Assembly (NCBI GenBank): GCA_900547095.1
Contig: URFG01000002.1
Span: forward strand, 1 to 64,000
Direction: 5' to 3'
Origin: an uncultured Oscillospiraceae bacterium
GTDB lineage: Bacteria; Bacillota; Clostridia; Oscillospirales; Acutalibacteraceae
DNA: 64,000 nt
Shown here piece by piece: positions 47,765 through 56,842 of the stretch. The translations under genes and the position numbers were made by a program. Every line of letters begins with the position of its first letter. The first letter of the stretch is position 1. The notes below the pieces were generated by a model that saw nothing but the letters and a program-made list of their open reading frames with translations, did no database searches and was not told the origin of the DNA.

Positions 47765-48572
47765 AGATATCACCTTCGGTCAGTATTATGAAAGCGGATC
47801 GTTTTTACATAAGACCGATCCGAGAACAAAGCTTTTGCTTCTTATTTTAAATATAGTTTTTATTTTTCTTTGCAAAAGCCTTATTTCACTGCTATTCCTT
47901 TTTGCGGCTTTTGCGGCTGTGATGATAATATCTAAAATTCCTTTTAAAATGTATCTTAAAAACATTAAATCCGTGAGTATTATCGTTGCTTTTACTGCGG
48001 TTTTAAATATGTTTTATTATGATGACGGAAAGGTTTTATTTAAAATTTTTAAATTAAGTGTTACTTCGGGCGGAGTTTATCAGGCGGCATATATGGCGCT
48101 TAGGATAATAATGCTTATTCTCATAAGCTCGGTGCTGACTTATACAACAACTCCTAATGATCTGACAGACGCTATCGAAAGCCTGCTTAAGCCGTTGTCT
48201 TTGATAGGTCTTTCGGTCGCCGTTCATACGCTTGCGATGATGATGACTATAGCTCTTCGCTTTATTCCCACACTCGTTGAAGAAACGCAGAAAATCATGA
48301 ACGCTCAAAAAGCGCGCGGCGCAGATTTTGAAAGCGGAAAGCTTACTGCAAGACTTAAAGCACTTATTCCCATTTTGATTCCTTTGCTTGTATCAGCTGT
48401 CAGAAGGGCTTATGAGCTTGCGGAGGCTATGGAATGCAGATGTTATAACGGCGGGGTGGGCAGAGTAAGAATGAAAAGGCTTAAATATTCTTTGCGTGAT
48501 CTTTATGCCTTGGTTTTTTCTCTTATCGTATGCTCGGCTGTTCTTTTAATTAACAGAATTAAAATTTTTTGA
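47757..48572 (+). CDS. ecfT: Energy-coupling factor transporter transmembrane protein EcfT
   Basis: A 271-residue membrane scaffold of the ECF importer. About five membrane segments are visible. The coupling helices carry 'AQKARGADFESG' (the ARG motif) and 'RAYELAEAMECRCYNG'. No S-component (substrate-binding membrane protein) gene is adjacent, as expected for a shared group II module whose S-components are elsewhere in the genome, so the vitamin or metal cargo is unknown. Confidence 0.93.
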   Translation: MLKDITFGQYYESGSFLHKTDPRTKLLLLILNIVFIFLCKSLISLLFLFAAFAAVMIISKIPFKMYLKNIKSVSIIVAFTAVLNMFYYDDGKVLFKIFKLSVTSGGVYQAAYMALRIIMLILISSVLTYTTTPNDLTDAIESLLKPLSLIGLSVAVHTLAMMMTIALRFIPTLVEETQKIMNAQKARGADFESGKLTARLKALIPILIPLLVSAVRRAYELAEAMECRCYNGGVGRVRMKRLKYSLRDLYALVFSLIVCSAVLLINRIKIF

Positions 48573-48587
48573 TTATCGGTGATTTTT

Positions 48588-49319
48588 TTGAAAAAAATTA
48601 TGCTGAAGATCGCGTTTGACGGTACGGATTATCACGGCTGGCAAATTCAGCCGAATTGCAAAACCGTGCAATCCGTTCTTCAAAATTCGCTTGAAACAAT
48701 GCTTAAAACCAATATTTCCGTAACAGGCTGCAGCAGGACAGACGCGGGAGTTCACGCAAAAGAATTCGTTTGTCATTTTTTGTGTGAGGATAGTATCCCG
48801 GAAATTGCTTTTTTAACGGGACTTAATTCTCTGCTTCCCGATGATATCGCCGTTTTAAGCGCGGAAAAAGCCGATGATGATTTTCACGCAAGATATTCCT
48901 GTGTGAAGAAAACTTATGTGTATAACTTTTATTGCGGTTTAAAAGATCCTTTTAAATCAAGATACAGCGTTAATATAAAAAGAAAACCCGATATTTGCCT
49001 TGCAAATGAATTTTGCAAAAGCATTATCGGAACGCACGATTTTATCGCTTTTTCGGGCAGTAAAAGAAGCGTTAATTCAACTATAAGAACTATTTTTGAC
49101 TGCAGCTTTGAGAAAAAAGAAAATGATTTTAAGCTGACAGTCACCGGCGACGGGTTTTTATACAATATGGTGCGAATAATTGCCGGCAGCGCCTATGAGG
49201 CAGGGTGCGGCTTAAAAAGTGCCGATATTGCTAATAAAGCTTTTATATCTCTTGACCGTGACGATCTCGGAATTACATTTCCTCCTCAGGGTCTTACTTT
49301 AGAAAAAGTTTATTATTGA
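48588..49319 (+). CDS. truA: tRNA pseudouridine(38-40) synthase TruA
   Basis: A 243-residue pseudouridine synthase acting on the tRNA anticodon arm. It begins 'IMLKIAFDGTDYHGWQIQPN'. The catalytic Asp is in 'GCSRTDAGVHAKEF'. 'FLYNMVRIIAGSAYEAG' is the C-terminal family motif. I chose TTG 48588, which follows GGTGA; an upstream GTG at 48579 overlaps that ribosome binding site, and ATG 48600 would trim the N-terminus. Confidence 0.93.
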   Translation: MKKIMLKIAFDGTDYHGWQIQPNCKTVQSVLQNSLETMLKTNISVTGCSRTDAGVHAKEFVCHFLCEDSIPEIAFLTGLNSLLPDDIAVLSAEKADDDFHARYSCVKKTYVYNFYCGLKDPFKSRYSVNIKRKPDICLANEFCKSIIGTHDFIAFSGSKRSVNSTIRTIFDCSFEKKENDFKLTVTGDGFLYNMVRIIAGSAYEAGCGLKSADIANKAFISLDRDDLGITFPPQGLTLEKVYY

Positions 49320-49333
49320 CGGGCGGTGAAAAA

Positions 49334-50608
49334 ATGCCGGAATACAAAAAGAAAAATTTCAGTAAAAAATCCTTAAAGAAAAAACAAAAATCTCCTGAGA
49401 AAAAGATAAAAAAATCAAAGGATCTGATTTTTGACGATAATATAGCCGGTATTAATAAGCCGGTAAGAGTAGTTAAAGGTAAAAAATACGAAAGAAAAAG
49501 AAAATTTCGTATTTTAATTTCCGCCGCCGCTTTTATCACCGCTTTAAATGTTTTGCTCACTCTTATTTTGCCTGTTTCGCTTGCTGAAAATATCACAAAT
49601 CTTGTATCTTCATTAGGGACCGGCAGCTACCCTATAAGCTTAAGCGGACTTCAAACTCTTGATTCAAGGTCCACGGGTTTAGTTTATTATATTCTTTCCG
49701 ACACTGGTCTTACGGCTTATAATAAGGGCGGAAAAGAAGTATATCACAGAATGTGCGGATATGAAAATCCGGTTTTAAAAACAAGTGCGACAAGAGCCCT
49801 TGTTTACGATCAGGGAGGAAGCGAGTTAAGCGTTTCAAATCTTAAAAAGGTAACTAATACATATAAATCCGAAAATTCCATAATCTGTGCGGATATCGGA
49901 AGAAACGGAACTTATGCTGTCGTAACCTCTTCAAGTGAATATGCCTCAACAGTTACTGTTTTTAATAAAAATTCAAAAAGACTTTATACCTGGAATTCCG
50001 CGAAGGAAATAATCAATAATATCTGTATTTCGGATAACGGTAAAAGTATTGCTGTGTCGGGCGTTACAGTTTCTTCCGGTAAATATGTTACCCATACTTA
50101 TATCCTTTCTTTTGATTCTGCCGATCCTGTTTTCACGCTGGATTTAGAGGGAAAAGTTACGCTTTATATGAAGTCTGCCGGAAGATATTTTTATACCGCG
50201 GCTTCCGACGGCTATGTTTCTTTCACTAATTGGAAAAGCCATAAAAGCTCCGTGATAAAAAAAGATTATGAGCTTGCTTTTTGCAGAAATGCAGGAAATA
50301 AGAATATTTTTGTTTTTAATCTTTTAAATAATAAAAATGAAAATATCATTGTTTACACCGATAATTCGGGGAAAATTCTGTCGGAATTCAAGATAGAAAA
50401 AACAATAAGTGATATTGAAATTTACGGCAGTCATATTTATTGTATAAGCGACACCCGGGTATCTGTCTATTCAAAAGACGGCACTCTTTTGCGCGACGGC
50501 TCCTGCGGTTACGGCTGTAAAAGATTTTCTGTTACGGGAACTTACTCCGTGGCCGTTATAACCGATTCGGAAGTTACAGAGTTTGATATACCTAAAAAGG
50601 AGAAATAA
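49334..50608 (+). CDS. DUF5711 family membrane-anchored beta-propeller-like protein
   Basis: A 424-residue protein. A very basic Lys-rich cytosolic tail (1-58) is followed by one membrane segment (about 59-80) and a large extracytoplasmic domain of repeating beta-strand units ('ALVYDQGGSELSV', 'SIAVSGVTVSSGKYVTHTYIL', 'RYFYTAASDGYVSF') resembling a PQQ/WD-type propeller. This is the DUF5711 layout. The function is unknown. I chose ATG 49334 (MPEYKKK) after GGCGGTGA; an earlier in-frame ATG at 49316 overlaps truA. Confidence 0.82.
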   Translation: MPEYKKKNFSKKSLKKKQKSPEKKIKKSKDLIFDDNIAGINKPVRVVKGKKYERKRKFRILISAAAFITALNVLLTLILPVSLAENITNLVSSLGTGSYPISLSGLQTLDSRSTGLVYYILSDTGLTAYNKGGKEVYHRMCGYENPVLKTSATRALVYDQGGSELSVSNLKKVTNTYKSENSIICADIGRNGTYAVVTSSSEYASTVTVFNKNSKRLYTWNSAKEIINNICISDNGKSIAVSGVTVSSGKYVTHTYILSFDSADPVFTLDLEGKVTLYMKSAGRYFYTAASDGYVSFTNWKSHKSSVIKKDYELAFCRNAGNKNIFVFNLLNNKNENIIVYTDNSGKILSEFKIEKTISDIEIYGSHIYCISDTRVSVYSKDGTLLRDGSCGYGCKRFSVTGTYSVAVITDSEVTEFDIPKKEK

Positions 50609-50609
50609 T

Positions 50610-51305
50610 ATGTATAGTGTCGAAGCTTTGATATTTGATTTTATAATTTTGGGAATTATAATACTTGTGGCACTGATGTCTGCAAAGCGAGGCTTTGTCA
50701 GAACAGTCGTTGAAGTTATCGGCTGTATGCTTGCGATTGTGATCTCTATGTATGCGAGCAAGCCGATAGCATCATTTTGCTATGATAAATTTTTTGCCTC
50801 GTCGGTTGAAAACTCGGTGAACGACGCTTTGGGCGAGGTCACTCTCGATTCCGCTCAGGCTATTTGGGACGCTCTGCCCGATTACCTTAAGAACCACGCC
50901 GACCTTTTCGGAATAAATAAATCAAAATTTGACGATGTCGCCGATAAAGTCTCTTCCGATAAAAAAGCCGAGGTGACTGATGAAATTGCGGATAATACCG
51001 TTAAACCGCTTGTTGTAAAAGCGCTTTCGGGTATTATTTCAGCCGTGATGTTTTCTGTTTTGTTTTTCCTTATTAAAATTCTCTCAAAACTTATTAACGG
51101 AGCGTTTAATTTTTCCGTTGTCGGGAGTGTTAACAGAATACTCGGCGGAATCCTCGGCATAGTAAAGGGGTTAATTTTTGCAGTTATTATCTGCTTTGTT
51201 ATAAACTTCATAGTTGTAGCGGCAAATAAAAATATCTGGATATTATCGAAAGATCTCACTGATAAATCCGTTTTCTTTAAACTTTTTCAAAACCTCATAA
51301 AATAA
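50610..51305 (+). CDS. CvpA-family membrane protein
   Basis: A 231-residue protein with membrane segments at about 8-24, 31-50, 145-165 and 183-205, and a hydrophilic loop between 60 and 135. It has the N-terminal 'SAKRGFVRTVVEVIG' and C-terminal 'NRILGGILGIVKGLIFAVIICFVINF' of the CvpA/colicin V production family. Its role in envelope processes is not well defined. I chose ATG 50610 (MYSVEAL) after AAAAGGAGA; the upstream frame overlaps the DUF5711 gene. Confidence 0.85.
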   Translation: MYSVEALIFDFIILGIIILVALMSAKRGFVRTVVEVIGCMLAIVISMYASKPIASFCYDKFFASSVENSVNDALGEVTLDSAQAIWDALPDYLKNHADLFGINKSKFDDVADKVSSDKKAEVTDEIADNTVKPLVVKALSGIISAVMFSVLFFLIKILSKLINGAFNFSVVGSVNRILGGILGIVKGLIFAVIICFVINFIVVAANKNIWILSKDLTDKSVFFKLFQNLIK

Positions 51306-51321
51306 AGGAGTTCTGCTCAAA

Positions 51322-53601
51322 ATGAAATTGTGTTCAAAATGCAAGCAAAGACCTGCGGTAGTTTTTATTTCCAATCCCGCAAATCCTTCCGCTGAGCCGG
51401 AGGGCCTCTGCCTGATGTGCGCTAAATCGCTTGGTATAAAACCTGTTGACGATATGCTTAAAAGTATGAATGTTTCCGATGAAGATATCGAAATGATGAG
51501 TAATCAGTTTATGGATATGATAAACGACGGTGACCTTCAGGACGATGCGGAAATGAATGACGATACCTTTAATTTCTCAACAGCACCCGCCATTCCGTTT
51601 CTTAAAAATATGTTTGGCTCTAATCAGACTAATGAAAAAGAAAATTCCGATCAAAAGTCAGCCGGTCAGGCAGCTGAAAAGCCGAAAAAGAAAAAGCGCA
51701 GATATATCGATCAATTCTGCACTAATCTTACAGAAAAAGCCAAAGAGGGAAAACTTGACAGGATAATCGGCAGAGAAAAGGAGCTTTTAAGAACAATTCA
51801 GATCCTTTCGCGCCGTTCAAAAAACAACCCCTGCCTTATAGGCGAACCGGGAGTAGGTAAAACCGCAATAGCAGAGGGACTTGCTATAGAAATAGCCGAA
51901 AATAAGGCTCCTGCAAGACTGCTTGATAAAGAAATTATGCTTCTTGATCTTACAGGGCTTGTAGCAGGAACACAGTTCAGAGGTCAATTCGAGGCAAGAG
52001 TAAAAGGGCTTATCGATGAAGTCAAAAGCGCAGGAAATATAATTTTATTTATAGATGAAATTCATAATCTTGTGGGTGCAGGGGATTCCGCCGAAGGCTC
52101 AATGAATGCGGCTAATATCCTAAAGCCTGCTCTTTCCCGCGGAGAAATTCAGGTCATAGGCGCTACAACATTTAAAGAATACAGAAAATATATTGAAAAA
52201 GATGCGGCTTTAGAAAGGCGTTTTCAGCCTGTTACCATAGAAGAGCCGTCTATAAAAGAAACGATTGAAGTTTTAAAGGGCGTTAAATCCTATTATGAGG
52301 GTTATCACACCGTGGTGATACCCGATGAAATAGTTGAAAAAGCTGTTATTTTAAGCGAAAGATATATTACCGACAGATTTTTACCCGATAAAGCAATAGA
52401 TCTTCTTGACGAGGCGTGCGCCTGCACAAGTCTTGAAAATAAGGCGATTGACGAGCTTTATACCGCCAATAAAAATATAGCCGAGGAGACCAAAAAGCTT
52501 GAAGAGCTTGAAAACAATGTTGAAGATCCCGATTTTGAAAAAATAGCCCTGATAAAATCGGATATCGAAAAATATAAAGCCAAAGCAGAGTCGCTTTATG
52601 AGCCGGCCTCAAAGAATATTGTTACCGATGCACAGCTTGCAAAGGTCATTGAGCTTTGGACAGGAATTCCCGCGGCAAAAGTAGAGCAGAGCGATCTTAA
52701 AAAGCTTTCTATGCTTGAAGATAAATTAAATGAGAGAATAATAGGTCAAAAAGAGGCAACACACCTAGTCGCCTCTGCGGTAAAGCGCTCTAGAATTCAA
52801 ACAAGCGCTCTTCACAGACCTGCGTCGTTTATCTTCGTAGGTCCTACGGGAGTAGGTAAAACACAGCTTGTTAAAACTCTTTCCGAGGAGCTTTTTGATA
52901 CTCCCGAAACGCTTATACGGCTCGATATGTCGGAATTTATGGAGAAACATTCCGTTTCAAGACTCATCGGAGCGCCTCCCGGATATGTCGGGTTTGACGA
53001 GGCAGGTCAGCTTACAGAAAAGGTAAGAAGAAAACCTTATTCCGTGGTGCTTTTTGATGAAATTGAAAAAGCACACCCCGATGTTTTAAATGTTCTTTTG
53101 CAAATTCTTGACGAGGGCAGAATAACCGATGCCCAGGGAAGAACGGTCAATTTTGAAAACACTATAATAGTTATGACCTCTAATGCCGGCAGCGAGAAAA
53201 CGGATACTCTTTTAGGATTTAATAAGACTTTGGAAGAAGCCTCAAAAGAAAAAGCATTAAAGGCTTTAAGCGAGTTTTTAAGACCGGAATTTTTGGCAAG
53301 AGTAGACGAAATTGTGGTATTTTCGCCGCTTTCTAAAGATTCTCTTGAAAAAATTGCAGATATTATGCTTGATGAATTCAAAGAGGCATTAATGCTCCGC
53401 AATATAAATGTAACCGTAAAAAGCGGCGTAAGTAAAATTTTAGCCGATATTTGCGACGAGAAAAGAAGCGGAGCAAGAGAACTGAGAAATATTATCAGAA
53501 CTAAGATTGAAAACAGTGCCGTAGACCTTATAATCGGAAACGACGGCAGACCTATGGATCTGACTGTAAGCGCTGAAAACGGTGAAATAGCTGTACACTG
53601 A
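51322..53601 (+). CDS. clpE: ClpE-like Clp ATPase with N-terminal zinc finger
   Basis: A 759-residue AAA+ unfoldase. An N-terminal C4 zinc finger (CSKC...CLMC, Cys4/7/30/33) and an acidic linker precede two AAA+ modules: Walker A 'GEPGVGKTA' and 'GPTGVGKTQ', Walker B 'LFIDEIHNL' and 'LFDEIEKAH'. A 'LLGF' loop after the second Walker region (near residue 630) resembles the ClpP-binding IGF loop, so it probably feeds ClpP. There is no Clp_N repeat domain, which separates it from ClpC and supports ClpE. A UVR segment is weak at best. The MecA-like adaptor at 16122 could be a partner. Confidence 0.88.
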   Translation: MKLCSKCKQRPAVVFISNPANPSAEPEGLCLMCAKSLGIKPVDDMLKSMNVSDEDIEMMSNQFMDMINDGDLQDDAEMNDDTFNFSTAPAIPFLKNMFGSNQTNEKENSDQKSAGQAAEKPKKKKRRYIDQFCTNLTEKAKEGKLDRIIGREKELLRTIQILSRRSKNNPCLIGEPGVGKTAIAEGLAIEIAENKAPARLLDKEIMLLDLTGLVAGTQFRGQFEARVKGLIDEVKSAGNIILFIDEIHNLVGAGDSAEGSMNAANILKPALSRGEIQVIGATTFKEYRKYIEKDAALERRFQPVTIEEPSIKETIEVLKGVKSYYEGYHTVVIPDEIVEKAVILSERYITDRFLPDKAIDLLDEACACTSLENKAIDELYTANKNIAEETKKLEELENNVEDPDFEKIALIKSDIEKYKAKAESLYEPASKNIVTDAQLAKVIELWTGIPAAKVEQSDLKKLSMLEDKLNERIIGQKEATHLVASAVKRSRIQTSALHRPASFIFVGPTGVGKTQLVKTLSEELFDTPETLIRLDMSEFMEKHSVSRLIGAPPGYVGFDEAGQLTEKVRRKPYSVVLFDEIEKAHPDVLNVLLQILDEGRITDAQGRTVNFENTIIVMTSNAGSEKTDTLLGFNKTLEEASKEKALKALSEFLRPEFLARVDEIVVFSPLSKDSLEKIADIMLDEFKEALMLRNINVTVKSGVSKILADICDEKRSGARELRNIIRTKIENSAVDLIIGNDGRPMDLTVSAENGEIAVH

Positions 53602-53628
53602 TTTTTTCTTAATTCTTTAAAAAAATAC

Positions 53629-53657
53629 TTGACTATGCCTTGCATTTGTGATATTAT
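53629..53657 (+). promoter_or_regulatory. Promoter of the tRNA-Gly gene
   Basis: TTGACT (53629-53634), a 17-base spacer and TATTAT (53652-53657), 15 bases before the tRNA. Confidence 0.7.
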
Positions 53658-53672
53658 ATTTAAGTCGCAAAT

Positions 53673-53746
53673 GCGGGTGTAGTTCAATGGTAGAATCCCA
53701 GCCTTCCAAGCTGGTCGTGTGGGTTCGATTCCCATCACCCGCTCCA
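53673..53746 (+). tRNA. tRNA-Gly (anticodon UCC)
   Basis: A complete 74-base cloverleaf. The acceptor stem GCGGGTG pairs with CACCCGC; the D-arm is TAGTTCAATGGTAGA; the anticodon stem CCAGC/GCTGG holds loop CTTCCAA with anticodon TCC. The T-arm is TGGGTTCGATTCCCA, followed by discriminator T and encoded CCA. It has its own promoter and terminator. Confidence 0.97.
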
Positions 53747-53780
53747 AAAATCCCGGCCACTTTAGTGGGCGGGATTTTTA
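53746..53780 (+). terminator. Terminator after tRNA-Gly
   Basis: AAATCCCG and CGGGATTTTT enclose a further CCAC/GTGG stem, ending in T's. Confidence 0.85.
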
Positions 53781-53796
53781 GCATACAAACAGTATA

Positions 53797-53825
53797 TTGA
53801 AAAACCTTAAAACAAATGCTATAAT
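53797..53825 (+). promoter_or_regulatory. Sigma-A promoter of proBAC
   Basis: TTGAAA (53797-53802), a 17-base spacer and TATAAT (53820-53825), about 33 bases before proB. No T-box fits in this short leader. Confidence 0.7.
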
Positions 53826-53858
53826 AAAACAAATTGCAAAAAGAGCAGGTAAGATATA

Positions 53859-54632
53859 ATGAGGATAGTAATAAAAATCGGCACTTCAACTCTGACTCAT
53901 TCCACTGGGCTTATAAATATCAGAAGAGTAGAGTCGCTCTGTAAAGTAATGGCGGACCTTAAAAACGCGGGCAACGAGATAATTCTTGTTTCTTCAGGAG
54001 CTATAGGAATGGGAACAGGAAAACTTTCTTTAAATAAAAAGCCTGATGATATTCCCACAAAGCAAGCCGCGGCGGCGGTAGGGCAGTGTGAGCTTATGTA
54101 TATCTATGATAAGATTTTCACAGAACATAATCACACTGTCGCACAAATTCTGCTCACTGGTGCTGATGTCGAAAACAGCTTAAGACGCCAAAACTTTCAG
54201 AACACTTTAGATCGCCTGCTTGAACTCGGCGCAATTCCGATAATCAATGAAAACGACACTGTTGTTACAGACGAGATAGTTATAGGCGATAACGATACTT
54301 TATCGGCTATTGTCGCAAATGTCGTTAAAGCGGATCTTCTTATAATTCTTTCTGATATTGACGGACTTTTTACCGCCGATCCGCATAAGGATTGTAACGC
54401 AAAGCTGATTCATAAGGTTTGTGGAATAACTTCCGAAATAAAAGCTATGACAGGTTCTGCGGTCAGTAAGCTTGGAACGGGCGGAATGAAAACTAAACTT
54501 AACGCCGCGGCTTTGGTTACGGAAAACGGAATAGATATGGTCATTGCAAACGGCAGCAACGCCGATATACTCTATGATATTGTCGGCGGGAAAGAAGTCG
54601 GCACAAGATTTTACGGAAAAGAGATATTATGA
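53859..54632 (+). CDS. proB: Glutamate 5-kinase (no PUA domain)
   Basis: A 257-residue amino-acid kinase that phosphorylates glutamate in proline synthesis. 'VIKIGTSTLTH' at the N-terminus, 'EIILVSSGAIGMG' (about 43-55), 'NENDTV' with 'GDNDTLSAIVA' and 'KLGTGGMKTKLNAA' are family motifs. It lacks the C-terminal PUA domain of E. coli ProB (about 367 residues), as in many Firmicutes. It overlaps proA by 4 bases. Confidence 0.95.
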   Translation: MRIVIKIGTSTLTHSTGLINIRRVESLCKVMADLKNAGNEIILVSSGAIGMGTGKLSLNKKPDDIPTKQAAAAVGQCELMYIYDKIFTEHNHTVAQILLTGADVENSLRRQNFQNTLDRLLELGAIPIINENDTVVTDEIVIGDNDTLSAIVANVVKADLLIILSDIDGLFTADPHKDCNAKLIHKVCGITSEIKAMTGSAVSKLGTGGMKTKLNAAALVTENGIDMVIANGSNADILYDIVGGKEVGTRFYGKEIL

Positions 54633-55876
54633 GGGAAACTATTGAAATATTAAAGTCGGCAGTCAAGGCTAAAAGCCGACTTATGCTTACAAGCGAGGAG
54701 AAAAACCGCGGACTTGAATTTATGGCGCAAAGCCTTATAGATAATTCCGATGAAATACTTAAAGCTAATAATAAAGATGTGTCCGAGGCTAAAGGAAAAA
54801 TATCCGAGGTTATGATAGACCGCCTTTTTCTTGATTTTGACCGCATAAAGGCTATGGCTGACGGTATTAAGGCTCTGACAAAACTTGAAGATCCCACGGA
54901 TAACATTTTATCCGAAAAAAGAAGAGAAGACGATCTGATTATAAGAAAAATTTCAGTTCCGATAGGTGTTGTCGCTATAATTTATGAGAGCAGACCTAAC
55001 GTTACTTCCGACGCGGCGGCTTTGTGCTTTAAAAGCGGAAATGTTTGTGTGCTAAGAAGCGGAAAAGAAGCATTTTTAAGCGCTTATGCAATCGTTAATG
55101 CTCTTAAAAGAGGTCTTAAAAAAGCAGGTCTTGACGAAAACTTTATAAATCTTGTCGAAGATACTTCAAGAAACAGTGCAACGGAGCTGATGAAAGCAGT
55201 AGGATATGTTGACCTTCTTATTCCGCGCGGAGGAAAAGGTCTTATAAAAGCATGCACGCAATATGCTCTTGTTCCGTGTATTGAAACAGGCACCGGCATT
55301 TGCCACATATATGTTGATGAATTTGCCGATCTTGATAAAGCTATAAAAATCGTTGTAAACGCAAAAACAAGCAGACCGTCGGTATGCAATGCCGCGGAGG
55401 TCTGCCTGGTAAATAAAAAAATTACCGATAAATTTCTTCCGATGCTGAAAAATGCCTTTTCCGGGGAAAGCGGCGCCCATAAAACCGAAATAAGAGGCGA
55501 CGAAGAAACCCTTAAAATTATTAAAGCTTCTAAAGCTTTACCTGAGGATTTTGATACAGAATTTCTTGATTATATAATGGCTGTAAAGGTAGTTAATGAT
55601 GTTAAAGACGCGGTAAATCATATTTCACTTCACTCAACTCATCATTCAGATGCTATTGTTACCGAAAATTCAAATAATGCCGATTATTTTACAAAAGCTG
55701 TAGACTCTGCGGCAGTATATGTCAATGCCTCTACCAGGTTTACTGACGGCGGCGAATTCGGTCTCGGCTGTGAAATGGGAATTTCAACTCAAAAGCTCCA
55801 CGCCAGAGGTCCTATGGGGCTAAAGGAGCTTACGACTTATAAATATGTTGTTGTGGGCAACGGCAACATCAGATAG
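54629..55876 (+). CDS. proA: Gamma-glutamyl phosphate reductase
   Basis: A 415-residue NADPH-dependent aldehyde dehydrogenase-fold enzyme giving glutamate semialdehyde. It shows 'VIYESRPNVTSDAAALCFKSGNVCVLRSGKEA', 'IPRGGKGLIKAC', 'CIETGTGICHIYVDE' and the catalytic Cys in 'SRPSVCNAAEVCLV' (about 252-265). Length is standard. It is the middle gene of proBAC. Confidence 0.96.
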   Translation: MRETIEILKSAVKAKSRLMLTSEEKNRGLEFMAQSLIDNSDEILKANNKDVSEAKGKISEVMIDRLFLDFDRIKAMADGIKALTKLEDPTDNILSEKRREDDLIIRKISVPIGVVAIIYESRPNVTSDAAALCFKSGNVCVLRSGKEAFLSAYAIVNALKRGLKKAGLDENFINLVEDTSRNSATELMKAVGYVDLLIPRGGKGLIKACTQYALVPCIETGTGICHIYVDEFADLDKAIKIVVNAKTSRPSVCNAAEVCLVNKKITDKFLPMLKNAFSGESGAHKTEIRGDEETLKIIKASKALPEDFDTEFLDYIMAVKVVNDVKDAVNHISLHSTHHSDAIVTENSNNADYFTKAVDSAAVYVNASTRFTDGGEFGLGCEMGISTQKLHARGPMGLKELTTYKYVVVGNGNIR

Positions 55877-55886
55877 GAGAATTAAT

Positions 55887-56690
55887 ATGTATAAATTCGG
55901 ATTTATAGGTGTAGGAAATATGGGAGGAGCGCTGGCTAAAGCGGTCATTAAATCCGCAGGCAAAGAACAAGTAATAGTTTCCGACCGTTCTAAAGAAAAA
56001 ACACAGGAGTTTTCTTTAAGCACCGGCTGTTTTGTTGGAACAAATACCGATATTGCGCAGAATTCGAAATTTATCTTTCTCGGTGTAAAACCGCAGATGA
56101 TGAAAAATATGATAGAGGATATCATGGAAACGCTAGGTCTGCGGAGCGATAAATTCATTCTTGTTTCAATGGCGGCAGGAATGCCTATTGAAAAAATTTT
56201 AAGTTTTTGCAAAAAGAGTTATCCTGTTATAAGAATAATGCCTAATATGCCTGTACTTGCAAATTCGGGAATGATTTTATATTCTACTTTTGGGGATATA
56301 ACTGATGAGGATATAAGCGAGTTTAAAAAAGCGCTTGAATTTGCAGGCGAAATTGATAAAATCGAAGAGGATAAAATAGACGCCGCCTCTGCTATATCGG
56401 GGTGCGGACCTGCTTTTGTTTTTACTTTTGCCGAGGCTTTGGCAGATGCCGGAGTGGAATGCGGACTAACAAGAGCGAAAGCGATCGATTATGCCGTGCA
56501 GACGATTCTAGGCTCGGCAGCGCTTATGAAAAGCTCGGATAAGCATTCGGCTCAGTTAAAAGACGAGGTGTGCAGTCCTGCCGGAAGTACTATTTGCGGG
56601 CACAGAGCTTTAGAAGAAAAAGGTTTCAGGTCTGCGGTTATCAGCGCCGTTTTAGAAAGCTATAAAAGAACAAAAGAGCTCGGGAAATAA
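55887..56690 (+). CDS. proC: Pyrroline-5-carboxylate reductase
   Basis: A 267-residue NAD(P)H-dependent enzyme for the last step of proline synthesis. The N-terminal 'GFIGVGNMGGALAKA' is the Rossmann motif. 'MPNMPVLANSGM' and 'SAISGCGPAFVFTFAEALADAGVECGL' are family signatures, and 'CSPAGSTICG' lies near the end. I chose ATG 55887 (MYKFGFIG) after AGGAGA; an upstream frame from 55845 overlaps proA. Confidence 0.95.
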   Translation: MYKFGFIGVGNMGGALAKAVIKSAGKEQVIVSDRSKEKTQEFSLSTGCFVGTNTDIAQNSKFIFLGVKPQMMKNMIEDIMETLGLRSDKFILVSMAAGMPIEKILSFCKKSYPVIRIMPNMPVLANSGMILYSTFGDITDEDISEFKKALEFAGEIDKIEEDKIDAASAISGCGPAFVFTFAEALADAGVECGLTRAKAIDYAVQTILGSAALMKSSDKHSAQLKDEVCSPAGSTICGHRALEEKGFRSAVISAVLESYKRTKELGK

Positions 56691-56698
56691 CAGATATT

Positions 56699-56735
56699 AC
56701 GTCGGTTCGGTCTTCCGAACCGATGTTTTGTATTT
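56699..56735 (+). terminator. Terminator of proBAC
   Basis: CGGTTCGG (56703-56710), TCTT loop, CCGAACCG (56715-56722), followed by ATGTTTTG. Confidence 0.8.
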
Positions 56736-56772
56736 ATTCGACAAAATTCGCGAAAAGTTTTATAAATTTTTA

Positions 56773-56801
56773 TTGAAATCTCTTCCGGATTATGATAATA
56801 T
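56773..56801 (+). promoter_or_regulatory. Promoter of the lipoprotein gene
   Basis: TTGAAA (56773-56778), a 17-base spacer and TAATAT (56796-56801) with a TGA extension. ATG 56843 follows an AAGGAG ribosome binding site. Confidence 0.6.
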
Positions 56802-56842
56802 ACTGTTAAGGGTATTTACTACCCCCTTTAAGGAGAGATTTT

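Noticed and set aside
53780..53858. T-box leader before proB
   Set aside because: Only about 30 bases separate promoter and gene, too short for a T-box.
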